Shown in pieces: positions 1 through 6,872 of a DNA stretch of 22,303 nucleotides. The translations under genes were made by a program, and so were the position numbers. The stretch is taken from assembly GCA_045576655.1 (NCBI GenBank), contig JAZNGW010000002.1, positions 1 through 22,303 of the forward strand, read 5' to 3'. The notes under the pieces are model-generated. The model worked only from the letters and a program-made list of their open reading frames with translations, ran no database searches and was not told the DNA's origin. The stretch comes from RGIG8745 sp045576655. Lineage in GTDB: Bacteria > Bacteroidota > Bacteroidia > Bacteroidales > Bacteroidaceae. The stretch's first letter is position 1. Each line of letters opens with the position of its first letter.

Positions 1-19
1 TGAGGGGCTTAGCGGCTCC

Positions 20-75
20 GAACTCCCGAGCACCCCTCCCGAAACTTCTCTCCTCATGGGCGCAAACTTCCCGAC
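20..75. repeat. 22-bp phased degenerate repeat, left part
   Basis: The motif aact(t/c)c recurs at 21-26, 43-48 and 65-70, exactly 22 bp apart, in a C/G-rich stretch that also repeats cccga. The 23-mer starting at 62 matches 19 of 23 bases of a 23-mer at 22146-22168 near the other end of the window, so this is a dispersed repeat family and not chance. Function is unknown. No coding sequence is seen here. Confidence 0.6.
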
Positions 76-80
76 ACTGC

Positions 81-184
81 GGAGAAAAGTATAAATAAAA
101 CTTATATTTGTAAGAATAAAACTAATATTTATATAAATAAAACCATTATTTGTACAAATATAAGTTTTATTTATACTTTTCTCC
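81..184. repeat. Perfect 32-bp inverted repeat enclosing 21-bp tandem repeats
   Basis: The arms 81-112 and 153-184 are perfect reverse complements over 32 bp, separated by 40 bp. Within the left arm and loop, the octamer aataaaac starts at 94, 115 and 136, giving three 21-bp tandem units, each followed by an (a/t)tattt-type AT run. TATATTTG, a match to the Bacteroidetes -7 box TAnnTTTG, occurs on the plus strand at 103-110 and on the minus strand in the other arm, but neither has a good TTTG at the usual distance. It could be a cruciform or long hairpin, a small non-autonomous element, or a protein-binding array. Confidence 0.85.
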
Positions 185-240
185 GAGGAGGTGGAAACTC
201 TTTACCGAGGTGGAGTAAAATATCTACCGAGGAGTCAAGT
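183..240. repeat. 22-bp phased repeat with ccgagg core
   Basis: The hexamer ccgagg starts at 183, 205 and 227, an exact 22-bp period, with related flanks (ggtggaaactcttta / tggagtaaaatatcta). It directly abuts the right arm of the long inverted repeat and continues the helical phasing of that region. Confidence 0.75.
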
Positions 241-468
241 TGTAGAGGGCAGGGAGTGGCGATTACGGCATTTAGGGATTTTTGTTCAAAATGTAAGAAA
301 AAAGTGTCGGGAATGAACTGAAGTATATTTTTTTTCTTATTTTTGTGGACAGTACGCCCTGCTTTTGATGATATGCTGAATTGGCAATACTTTTAAATAG
401 ATGTACTAACTGATACATAATTATATTACTAACCAAATTAATATTATTAACTATTAAAAATTCTGATT
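241..468 (+). other. AT-rich leader upstream of the secreted-protein gene
   Basis: No ORF of note. TATTTTTG at 338-345 fits the -7 consensus TAnnTTTG, but no TTTG sits 19-21 bp before it, so it is only a weak promoter candidate for the gene at 469. The last 70 bases are very AT-rich with repeated ctaac/attaac motifs, typical of Bacteroidales leaders, and lack a Shine-Dalgarno sequence. Confidence 0.35.
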
Positions 469-3462
469 ATGAAGAAAAATCTACTCAGATTGGGGACTTT
501 GTCAAGTCTCTTGGTAGCAAGTCTTACTGCTACAGCGATTGACCCTCCGCAGGTTCCTGCACAGGAACTTCAGGAAGGTGAGAAATATGCTCTCCTGAAC
601 AAGGTAGTGACTCCTCCTGCCATGTACCGCACGAATTGGGACGGAGCATTCTTCTTTGGACCTATTGACGGATCAGGCAATGCTGTCGAAGGTACTACTT
701 ACCTCGACAACCAGTTGGAGGCTGTTAAGAATACTGACGGCACATGGTCGTTCACAATGACTACTCCTGCTACAGAGGAAGGTGCTGAGGATGTTGTGAC
801 TTATTTCACTATTCCTTTCGGAAGCGGCAACGTGTTCATGCGTGAAAATCCCGCATCATGGATCGTTGAACCAAGCGCAAAGTATGCAGGATACTACATG
901 CTCACTCCTGGCGACGGTAACAATGAGAACGCTTTCGGCTATTATCTCCATCTTAACAAGGGCAAGGAATATGCGATTATTTCTTATCCAGGCGGTCCTT
1001 ACCATCCTGATTATGAGGTTCTGACAGACGTTGACTCAGAAGGTGGCATATACCCAGTTTATGACGAACGCGGTGCTGAGGTTCATGCCGACAGTACCCA
1101 CTTGAACTGGGCGTTCGTGAAGGTTGCAGACATTCCAGCTTATGCAGAGAAGTTGGTAGGATATAATGCCATTGCTCCTTACGAAAAGGATTATATGGGC
1201 TTGGAAGGCTATGAGACAGGATTCAAGCTTGGCTATGATGCTGCTATGGCTATTTACGAGGCTCCAGAATACACATCTGAAGATGTTGCAGAGATTAAGG
1301 CAATTCTTGATGCTAAGGTGGCTCTCTATAAGGAAATCGTTAAGGCTATCGAACTCAATACTACAGAAGACGCTACATTGGCGGGTGCTATAGATGCTGC
1401 AAAAGCGGTGTTTGACTCTTCTGTTGATCCTGCTGAACTGGACGCTGCATTTAAGACTCTTCTCGATGCGGAATCATTGTACAGCCAGGGCGGCGGTGAC
1501 TACACAAGTCTCGGTAAGAACATGAGCTTTGAGGACCTCTCTGCTCAGGGCGGCAACACTACTACTGGCGTTGCTAACCCTCCTGCAGGATGGAACCTCT
1601 ATCTTGGCGGCAACCTCGTTACAACTGCTGCTGAGATTCAGGCTAACGGCGTTGCTAACTGGTGTGGCGTAAATGCTGATTGCACAGGTGAGACTAAGGA
1701 TGGAAACTACGGATTCGGTATCTGGACAAGCGGATTCCCTACAGTGGAATTGTCACAGACAATAGAAGGTCTTGAGAACGGTACATACACTATCAGCGCT
1801 GCTCTCATGGTAGGCGCTAACGGTAACGGTTCACGTCGTACAACTCAGCGTATCTTCGGTAACTTGAACTCTGCTTACTTCGGAAGCGAGGTTGAGTACG
1901 ATGCAAGCAAACTTGACAATTCTGAAGTATACGAATTTGCAAACCTTGTAGAGCCTATTACAGACACAGAGATGCAGCCAATCACTGTCCGTGCATACGT
2001 TTACGACGGAACGCTCACATTCGGTCTCCGCACTGACGGTAACATTGCTGCAGCTAACCGCACAGCATCAAACGGTGCAGGTGGCGACGGATGGTTCAAG
2101 GTCGACAACTTCCGCATCATGAAGGTTGGCTATTCTGCTGAAGACGCACTTGCTATTCTTGCTCATTATGTTGACATCCTTGACGAATGGTTTTCAATGA
2201 GAATACCGATGGCGCTGGAAACAGAGGAACTCCTTAAATCAAAGATTGAAGAACTCGGATCTATCAGCGCTGACAATACTCCTGAGGAAATTGATGCGGC
2301 AATCCTTGCAGCCAAGGATCTTCTTGTAGAGGTAGACGCATCTGTAAAGGCTTATGAAAAGTTGTATACAGCAATTGACGCTCATTATAACAACTTGGAT
2401 TTATACCAGGAATTCCCAGGTGCAGAGGCATATAGCGAAGTTATCTACGAGGTGGAAAACAACTATTATGACGGTGCATACTCTACTGATGAGGTAGAAG
2501 GCGCTATTGCAATGCTTGATGCTGCGCTCGAGGCATGCAAACTTACAGAGATTACCGTAGGCAAGGACGTCACTTACATCATCAAGAACCCAAGCTTCGA
2601 AGACTGGGCTTCAACTCAGACAACCGACGCAGCAAGTGGTAAGGAGAATGCTCCTAAGGGATGGACTGTCGTCCTCAACGGTGACACTTGTAGAACTGCT
2701 GCCGACTTCTCAAGAAACGGCGTTGCTAACTGGGCTGCTATCAATAGAGGAGACGCTATCAGCGTTGACCTTGGGGACGGAACTGTTGTGACTCAGCAGC
2801 CTACAGATGGCGAGCATCTCTGGGGTATCTGGACTGAGAACATTCCAGAAGTTGAACTCTCTCAGACACTTTCTGGTATCCCTGCCGGTACTTACACAAT
2901 GACTGCCGACGTGATGGTTCAGAACTCTTGGGCAGGCAACAACATGACTACTCAGCGCATCTTCGCTAACAACTCAATTCAGATGTTCGGTTCTGAAGAA
3001 GACCATGCAATCAATCTCCCAGAAGATGCAAAGGCTGCTGCTGCTCTTGACGTTGCAAACCCTGACGCAGAGAACAAGTTCCTCACTTACGCAGGTTACA
3101 CATGTCTTGACGGCGACCGCACTACTGACCTTCTCCACACTATGACAGTGACATTCGGTGTTGACGAAACAGGTATCGCTAAGATCGGTTTCCGCACTAA
3201 CAATATCGGTTTGGGCGGTGAGCCTGAGGCTAGCGGACACGGATGGTTCAAGGTTGACAACTTCACTCTTTTCTACAACTCAGAGGACATCCCTACAGGT
3301 ATTGACAACGTCAAGACTAACGGCGCGGTTACAACAATTGCTTCACGCCAGTTCTTCACAGTTGGCGGTGCACAGGTTGCTGCTCCTCAGAAGGGTGTGA
3401 ACATCGTTAAGAATATCATGAGCGACGGTACTGTGAAGGTAAGCAAGGTTATCGTCAAGTAA
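469..3462 (+). CDS. Large secreted multi-domain protein with two related jelly-roll-like modules
   Basis: This 997-residue protein starts with a signal peptide (basic MKKN, hydrophobic stretch, cleavage near TATA-ID). Two related modules are visible: residues about 351-550 (NMSFEDL ... GIWTSGFPTVELSQTIEGL ... TTQRIFG ... GWFKVDNF) and about 707-935 (NPSFEDW ... GIWTENIPEVELSQTLSGI ... TTQRIFA ... GWFKVDNF). The pattern resembles galactose-binding-like or carbohydrate-binding jelly rolls. Alanine-rich helical stretches (about 255-345 and 555-695) separate them and resemble FIVAR-type three-helix spacers. The last 45 residues (FTVGGAQV ... KGVNIVK ... VKVSKVIVK) look like the short C-terminal tail of exported Bacteroidales proteins, possibly a sorting signal. 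No catalytic domain is recognised. A surface glycan-binding or adhesin role is inference. Confidence 0.85.
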   Translation: MKKNLLRLGTLSSLLVASLTATAIDPPQVPAQELQEGEKYALLNKVVTPPAMYRTNWDGAFFFGPIDGSGNAVEGTTYLDNQLEAVKNTDGTWSFTMTTPATEEGAEDVVTYFTIPFGSGNVFMRENPASWIVEPSAKYAGYYMLTPGDGNNENAFGYYLHLNKGKEYAIISYPGGPYHPDYEVLTDVDSEGGIYPVYDERGAEVHADSTHLNWAFVKVADIPAYAEKLVGYNAIAPYEKDYMGLEGYETGFKLGYDAAMAIYEAPEYTSEDVAEIKAILDAKVALYKEIVKAIELNTTEDATLAGAIDAAKAVFDSSVDPAELDAAFKTLLDAESLYSQGGGDYTSLGKNMSFEDLSAQGGNTTTGVANPPAGWNLYLGGNLVTTAAEIQANGVANWCGVNADCTGETKDGNYGFGIWTSGFPTVELSQTIEGLENGTYTISAALMVGANGNGSRRTTQRIFGNLNSAYFGSEVEYDASKLDNSEVYEFANLVEPITDTEMQPITVRAYVYDGTLTFGLRTDGNIAAANRTASNGAGGDGWFKVDNFRIMKVGYSAEDALAILAHYVDILDEWFSMRIPMALETEELLKSKIEELGSISADNTPEEIDAAILAAKDLLVEVDASVKAYEKLYTAIDAHYNNLDLYQEFPGAEAYSEVIYEVENNYYDGAYSTDEVEGAIAMLDAALEACKLTEITVGKDVTYIIKNPSFEDWASTQTTDAASGKENAPKGWTVVLNGDTCRTAADFSRNGVANWAAINRGDAISVDLGDGTVVTQQPTDGEHLWGIWTENIPEVELSQTLSGIPAGTYTMTADVMVQNSWAGNNMTTQRIFANNSIQMFGSEEDHAINLPEDAKAAAALDVANPDAENKFLTYAGYTCLDGDRTTDLLHTMTVTFGVDETGIAKIGFRTNNIGLGGEPEASGHGWFKVDNFTLFYNSEDIPTGIDNVKTNGAVTTIASRQFFTVGGAQVAAPQKGVNIVKNIMSDGTVKVSKVIVK

Positions 3463-3468
3463 CGTCAT

Positions 3469-3484
3469 AAGGAAACATTTCCTT
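3469..3484. repeat. Short palindrome after the secreted-protein stop
   Basis: aaggaaa-ca-tttcctt is a 7-bp-arm palindrome six bases past the stop codon and just before the intrinsic terminator. It may protect the 3' end of the mRNA. The function is a guess. Confidence 0.4.
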
Positions 3485-3491
3485 GAAAAAC

Positions 3492-3531
3492 ATAACGCCG
3501 GAGTGTCACAAACAGCACACTCCGGCGTTAT
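3492..3531 (+). terminator. Intrinsic terminator of the secreted-protein gene
   Basis: A perfect 15-bp stem (3492-3506 with 3517-3531, core gccggagtgt/acactccggc) has a 10-nt loop and is followed by an AT-rich ttattt run. It separates the secreted-protein gene from the sigma operon. Confidence 0.85.
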
Positions 3532-3570
3532 TATTTATGAGCACCACCAAAACAGACAGGTGCGGAACGG

Positions 3571-4038
3571 ATGAACCAAAACGAGTACAGGACAGAATTC
3601 AATCGGCTGAGAGAAAGACTCATCGGGCAGGCAAGGGGTATTCTTGGCGATGAGGACGAGGCGGAAGATGTGGTGCAGGATGCCATGCTGAGGGTGTGGC
3701 AGTTGCGCGACCAGCTTTCTCCGCCTGTCGACTCGCTCGCATTCATCATCGTCCGAAACCTCTGCATCAGCATCATCCGCCGTAGGCAAGACACCACTGG
3801 GATTGAAGACCTTAACATACCGCCTCCTGCCGACGAGGAGGAGCGACAACGCATAGAGAAGATGATGCAGATGGTGGAACGGCTGCCCGACAAGCAGCAG
3901 ACCATACTCCGTCTGCGCCACATGGAAGGGATGGAGATGGCAGACATAGCCGCCCTGCTCTGCACTACGGAAGTGGCAGTGAGGAAGTCGCTCAGCAGAG
4001 CCCGACAAGCGGTCCGAGAGATGATGAACAGCCATTAG
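3571..4038 (+). CDS. ECF-type RNA polymerase sigma factor
   Basis: A 155-aa sigma-70 family protein of ECF size. Region 2 spans about residues 15-75 and contains the core motif DEAEDVVQDAMLRVW and the downstream IIVRNLCISIIRRR helix. Region 4 spans about 95-150, with LPDKQQTILRLRHMEGMEMADIAALL followed by the VAVRKSLSRARQAVRE recognition helix. It directs core polymerase to a dedicated promoter set. It heads a run of four same-strand genes whose second member has a single membrane segment, the usual arrangement for a sigma/anti-sigma pair. The ATG at 3571 is the first in-frame start after the terminator. No good TAnnTTTG box is seen upstream, so the operon may use its own sigma factor. Confidence 0.93.
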   Translation: MNQNEYRTEFNRLRERLIGQARGILGDEDEAEDVVQDAMLRVWQLRDQLSPPVDSLAFIIVRNLCISIIRRRQDTTGIEDLNIPPPADEEERQRIEKMMQMVERLPDKQQTILRLRHMEGMEMADIAALLCTTEVAVRKSLSRARQAVREMMNSH

Positions 4039-4073
4039 GGCAATTAGTCTTATTAGACCAATCAAAACAAATT

Positions 4074-4562
4074 ATGCAAGATAACATAAAACGATTGATA
4101 GACCTCTTCATGGAGGGAGAGACGAGCCTGGAGCAGGAACGCACGCTCTATGCCTACTTTGCCCGCGGGCGGGAAATCGCACCCGAACTGGAGGAGTACA
4201 GACAGATGTTCCAGGGGTTCGCCTCCATAGCCCAGTCGGCAGCGGATGACTCCGCCGTCGCTGTCTCTCGCCCGAAACGCAAGTCCATGAAACTGTCGCT
4301 CATAACAGCCATATCTGTAGCGGCGTCCATAGCACTGATATTCGGCATCTTCTTCATAGCCGACAAGCAGGAAGAGCGACGTTTGGCAGCACTCTACGAA
4401 GGCAGTTACATGATTGTCAACGGTGAGCGCATAGACGACCTGCAGAAGATGAAGCCACGGATTGACCATATTCTCGCCTATGCCGAGCAGATGGAACGCT
4501 CCACATCCATAAGCGACAACTTGCAAATGATAGAAGAAGGCATTATCATAGAAGAAAAATAG
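4074..4562 (+). CDS. Single-pass membrane protein, putative anti-sigma factor
   Basis: 162 aa. The N-terminal about 65 residues are acidic and helical (RLIDLFMEGETSLEQERTLYAYFARG), resembling the cytoplasmic start of Bacteroidales anti-sigma and zinc-finger-like proteins, but there are no Cys residues. One membrane segment follows at about 72-95 (LSLITAISVAASIALIFGIFFIA), then about 65 extracytoplasmic residues. It lies 35 bp after the sigma gene and 4 bp before the next gene. Position, topology and size suggest it holds the ECF sigma factor at the membrane. That role is inference from context. Confidence 0.75.
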   Translation: MQDNIKRLIDLFMEGETSLEQERTLYAYFARGREIAPELEEYRQMFQGFASIAQSAADDSAVAVSRPKRKSMKLSLITAISVAASIALIFGIFFIADKQEERRLAALYEGSYMIVNGERIDDLQKMKPRIDHILAYAEQMERSTSISDNLQMIEEGIIIEEK

Positions 4563-4566
4563 TAAT

Positions 4567-4941
4567 ATGAGAATAGCAACACTAATCCTGACACTTCTGT
4601 TTTGCGTCACGGCGCAGGCTCAGAGCAGAATAGATGAGTTGGTCGAGAATCTGTCGACCAGCGGGCGCACCACCTTTACCTCCATCGTCACACGCAACAA
4701 AGTGACAAGGAAGGTAGAAAAGGTTGTCAAGCATGCCGATGTGATGGGCAACGCCTCCAAATTCATTAGTGCTTTCGAAGAGGAATGCAAGAAACACGAC
4801 AGCCTTGAGAAGATAGAGGGCGACACAAAGACCGTCAACATCACCATCGACGGCAAAAAAGAGAAACGCATGTACATCCTTCAATATAAAAGGAACAGCA
4901 AGCATAATGCCGTAATCACGATAATCATTAACTATAAGTGA
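4567..4941 (+). CDS. Small exported protein of the sigma operon (DUF5024-like?)
   Basis: 124 aa with a clear signal peptide (MRIATLILTLLFCVTAQAQ). The mature part is about 105 residues, lysine-rich, with a helical first half (RIDELVENLSTSG ... NASKFISAFEEECKKHDS) and a beta-like second half (KTVNITIDGKKEKRMYILQYKRNSKHNAVITIIINYK). Small periplasmic proteins of the DUF4252/DUF5024 type commonly occupy this operon position in Bacteroides. I favour DUF5024 from memory of size and pattern, without certainty. It starts 4 bp after the putative anti-sigma stop, so the two are probably translationally coupled. Confidence 0.75.
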   Translation: MRIATLILTLLFCVTAQAQSRIDELVENLSTSGRTTFTSIVTRNKVTRKVEKVVKHADVMGNASKFISAFEEECKKHDSLEKIEGDTKTVNITIDGKKEKRMYILQYKRNSKHNAVITIIINYK

Positions 4942-5023
4942 GTTTGTAAGTTTGTGAGTTTTGTAGAGACGTCATATTATGGCGTCTCAGGAGTGAAGGA
5001 GTTCTGAAGTTCAGTAGTTCAGA
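4938..5023. repeat. GAGTT-rich repeat with an embedded hairpin
   Basis: Right after the stop codon the sequence repeats gag/aag-ttt(g)t (gtgagtttgtaagtttgtgag), then forms a 10-bp stem with one wobble, gagacgtcat (4966-4975) with atggcgtctc (4979-4988), then continues with gagt/gaagtt/cagtagtt repeats. Two hairpins after the ars operon share this plan: ttgtag, then a G-rich arm, then its complement, among gagtt repeats. Confidence 0.65.
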
Positions 5024-5060
5024 CGACACCAAAGTCGGAAACAACCTATGCAAACGTCCC

Positions 5061-5150
5061 TTTATAACTCCCATTCATAACTTCCGCTCATAACTCCTGT
5101 GATTTAACTCCCGATTATAACTCCACGAATTTAACTTCCTTGATTTAACT
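5061..5150. repeat. Seven-copy 13-14 bp tandem array of TAACTCC
   Basis: taact occurs at 5065, 5078, 5091, 5105, 5118, 5132 and 5146, so seven copies at 13 or 14 bp spacing, each followed by cc or tcc. Read on the other strand this is a ggagtta array, the same unit as at 9287-9310. It lies immediately upstream of the GIN-domain gene. No promoter of the usual consensus was found in the 240-bp gap. Confidence 0.8.
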
Positions 5151-5181
5151 CCACAACAATAAAACAAATGACATAAAAAAC

Positions 5182-5943
5182 ATGAAGACACTATCAACAA
5201 TCATCGCCGCCATACTAATGGCATCAACTGCGTCAGCGCAGGTTCGTAGGACATTCGACGTCGACAAATTCGACCACATAAAAATCAATGCCCCAACCGA
5301 GATAACAATCACACAAGGGAAGAAGCATGAAATCAAGGCCGAATACAACCTCCCTAAAGGGATGGAGCTTATTGTGGACACGCACATGAACATCCTTTCC
5401 ATAAGGATAAATAACAAACGATACCAAACAAATGAGCACCACTATATCAAGCTTCACATCACAATGTCCAAACTCAGAGTTTTAGATTCAAAAGGAGCAA
5501 TCGATCTCTGCCTAAACAAAATGAAGACAGACTACCTTATCCTCAAAAGCAATGGGGCTGCAGTTATGGATATTGTTGACCTCGAATGCGAAAATCTCCA
5601 AATCAATCAGAACGGTGCTGCTGACATCGAGGGCACTATCCGTTGCAAAGGCAACGCTGCAATCAATACCAACGGAGCAGGCGACTACTCGCTCGACATA
5701 AACGCCAATGGATTTTCTCTCAATACGAATGGCGCAAGCGAAGCTGAAGTCGTCTTCACAGGCAAGGGATGCACAATATCGAGCAACGGGGCAAGCGAAA
5801 TAGACCTCACCGCCGAGTGCGAATCCCTCTCGTGCGAATCGCACGGCTCAAGCACCATCACCGCCAAGGGCACTGCCGACATAACCAAAATCAAATCGCA
5901 CGGAGCAAGCAAAATCAACACCTCCATGCTCAATCAGTTCTAA
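5182..5943 (+). CDS. GIN-domain (DUF2807) exported protein
   Basis: 253 aa with a signal peptide (MKTLSTIIAAILMASTASAQ). The first part (RTFDVDKFDHIKINAPTEITITQGKKHEIKAEYN) is the typical beginning of the putative auto-transporter adhesin head GIN domain. From about residue 110 onward the chain repeats N/HGA-S/A/D every 15-20 residues (SNGAAV, QNGAAD, TNGAGD, TNGASE, SNGASE, SHGSST, SHGASK), which fits a right-handed beta-solenoid with the Asn/Gly turns stacked. Such proteins are often the last gene of small ECF sigma operons in Bacteroidetes. Here a 240-bp repeat-rich gap separates it from the preceding gene, so co-transcription is likely but not certain. Periplasmic or outer-surface location is inferred. 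Confidence 0.9.
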   Translation: MKTLSTIIAAILMASTASAQVRRTFDVDKFDHIKINAPTEITITQGKKHEIKAEYNLPKGMELIVDTHMNILSIRINNKRYQTNEHHYIKLHITMSKLRVLDSKGAIDLCLNKMKTDYLILKSNGAAVMDIVDLECENLQINQNGAADIEGTIRCKGNAAINTNGAGDYSLDINANGFSLNTNGASEAEVVFTGKGCTISSNGASEIDLTAECESLSCESHGSSTITAKGTADITKIKSHGASKINTSMLNQF

Positions 5944-5991
5944 ACGGAAAAGTTGTCTGCGCTGTATTCTTGAAGAAAAACGGACGGAATG

Positions 5992-6022
5992 TTTGCTTTT
6001 TAGATATTTGTTCGTATCTTTG
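5992..6022 (+). promoter_or_regulatory. arsR promoter
   Basis: TTTG at 5992-5995, a 19-bp spacer and TATCTTTG at 6015-6022 match the Bacteroidetes housekeeping consensus (TTTG, N19-21, TAnnTTTG). Transcription would start near 6029, about 20 nt before the arsR ATG. Confidence 0.88.
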
Positions 6023-6032
6023 CGAACAAATA
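6005..6032. promoter_or_regulatory. ArsR operator overlapping the -7 box
   Basis: tatttgttcg (6005-6014) and cgaacaaata (6023-6032) form a perfect 10-bp inverted repeat. Its 8-bp spacer is exactly the -7 box TATCTTTG. A dimeric winged-helix repressor bound here would block polymerase directly, so autoregulation by ArsR is the natural reading. Binding by this ArsR is inferred from position. Confidence 0.8.
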
Positions 6033-6047
6033 ATATTGAAAGGAATA

Positions 6048-6374
6048 ATGGCGAACAAGGAGTATACGATCAAACAGGAGCTTATAGCACGCTTTGCAAA
6101 GGCGATGGGTCACCCTGCAAGAATTGCCATACTTGAGTTTTTGGCAAAACGCAGTACATGTTATTTCGGCGACATACATGAGGAACTACCTATAGCCAAG
6201 GCCACTGTGTCGCAGCATCTGAAGGAGTTGAAGGAAGCGGGATTGATACAGGGTGAGGTGGAAACTCCGAAGGTCAGGTACTGTATTAACCGAGAAAATT
6301 GGCAACTTGCAAAGGCTCTGTTAGGCGAGTTCTTTGACAATTGCGCTTGCAAAAAAGAGGGTTGCTGTGAATGA
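6048..6374 (+). CDS. arsR: ArsR-family arsenic-responsive repressor
   Basis: 108 aa winged-helix repressor. It opens with KEYTIKQELIARFAKAMGHPARIAILEFLA, the canonical first helices of ArsR/SmtB proteins. The recognition region is DIHEELPIAKATVSQHLKELKEAGLIQ, followed by the wing (GEVETPKVRYCINR). The C-terminus is Cys-rich (NCACKKEGCCE) with a further Cys in STCYFGDI, plausible As(III) ligands. Binding trivalent arsenic should release it from the operator around its own promoter. I chose the ATG at 6048 because it gives the family start and lies just after the predicted transcription start; an in-frame extension further upstream would cross the promoter. It heads the arsenic genes. Confidence 0.93.
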   Translation: MANKEYTIKQELIARFAKAMGHPARIAILEFLAKRSTCYFGDIHEELPIAKATVSQHLKELKEAGLIQGEVETPKVRYCINRENWQLAKALLGEFFDNCACKKEGCCE

Positions 6375-6388
6375 CAGCCTCTTTTTTT
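6351..6388. terminator. Terminator overlapping the arsR stop codon
   Basis: aaaaaagagg (6351-6360) pairs perfectly with cctctttttt (6378-6387), with an inner ctgt/acag stem, and ends in seven T. It overlaps the last codons of arsR. The A-run on one side and T-run on the other make it potentially bidirectional. It could attenuate transcription from arsR into the resistance genes. Confidence 0.7.
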
Positions 6389-6396
6389 GAGTGTAA

Positions 6397-6417
6397 TGTT
6401 CGTTGTTTTACGAATAA
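6397..6417. promoter_or_regulatory. Second ArsR-like operator before arsF
   Basis: tgttcg-N8-cgaataat here keeps the core and the spacing of the arsR operator (ttcg-N8-cgaa at 6399-6414). The outer bases are less symmetric and the 8-bp spacer is not a -7 box. It lies in the 59-bp gap after the arsR terminator, so it may control a second promoter or act as an auxiliary site. Confidence 0.55.
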
Positions 6418-6433
6418 TAACTAAAGGTTTACG

Positions 6434-6868
6434 ATGATGAGAAAAGTTTTATTGACTCTTGCCCTATGCATAGGGATGGTGGCTTGCTCGGGTGGTAAGT
6501 CTAGAGGTGTGACTGAAAGCCAGCAGATGAAAAGGGATGTTGTGGAGGTGCTTTACTTCCACGGAGTACAGCGGTGTGCTACCTGCGTGGCGATTGAGAA
6601 GAATGCCCGGGAACTGATAGAGACGGCTTACGCCGGACCGTCGAAAAGCGGCAGATTGGCATTTCGCGTGGTGGATATATCCAAGGAGGAAAACCTTGCG
6701 GAAAAATACGAGGTCAGTTGGTCGTCGCTCATCCTCGTTGATTATGACAAAAACGGAAAGGAACGTGCTGCAAACTTGACGGAGTTAGCTTTTGGCAATG
6801 CCCGCAATGCTCCCGACAAGTTCAAGGCGGTTTTGTCAGAGCGAATAACAGAAATGCTAAACAATTAA
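6434..6868 (+). CDS. arsF: Thioredoxin-like lipoprotein, ArsF family (nitroarsenical reduction)
   Basis: 144 aa. The start is a lipoprotein-type signal (MMRKVLLTLALCIGMVACSGG, lipid-anchored Cys18), so it probably faces the periplasm. A thioredoxin-like domain follows: VVEVLYFHGVQRCATCVAIEKNARELI has a CxxC at residues 48-51, then FRVVDISKEENLAEKYEVSWSSLILVDYDKNGKE. The family is known as the ArsF subunit of a nitrophenyl-compound nitroreductase that, with ArsE and ArsG, gives resistance to nitroaromatic arsenicals. It is 4 bp upstream of the ArsG-like permease gene. A general disulfide-reductase role is the alternative. Two in-frame ATGs (6434, 6437) are equally possible starts. Confidence 0.8.
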   Translation: MMRKVLLTLALCIGMVACSGGKSRGVTESQQMKRDVVEVLYFHGVQRCATCVAIEKNARELIETAYAGPSKSGRLAFRVVDISKEENLAEKYEVSWSSLILVDYDKNGKERAANLTELAFGNARNAPDKFKAVLSERITEMLNN

Positions 6869-6872
6869 TGCT

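Noticed and set aside
3535..4065. Minus-strand open frames opposite the sigma factor
   Set aside because: The plus-strand frame has clear sigma regions 2 and 4. The antisense frames show no domain.
4062..4610. 182-codon minus-strand frame opposite the putative anti-sigma gene
   Set aside because: The plus-strand genes have correct spacing, a TM segment and a signal peptide, while the reverse frame crosses two gene boundaries.
5769..6047. In-frame N-terminal extension of ArsR giving a 201-aa protein
   Set aside because: It overlaps the GIN gene and crosses the arsR promoter and operator. The ATG at 6048 gives the normal family length.
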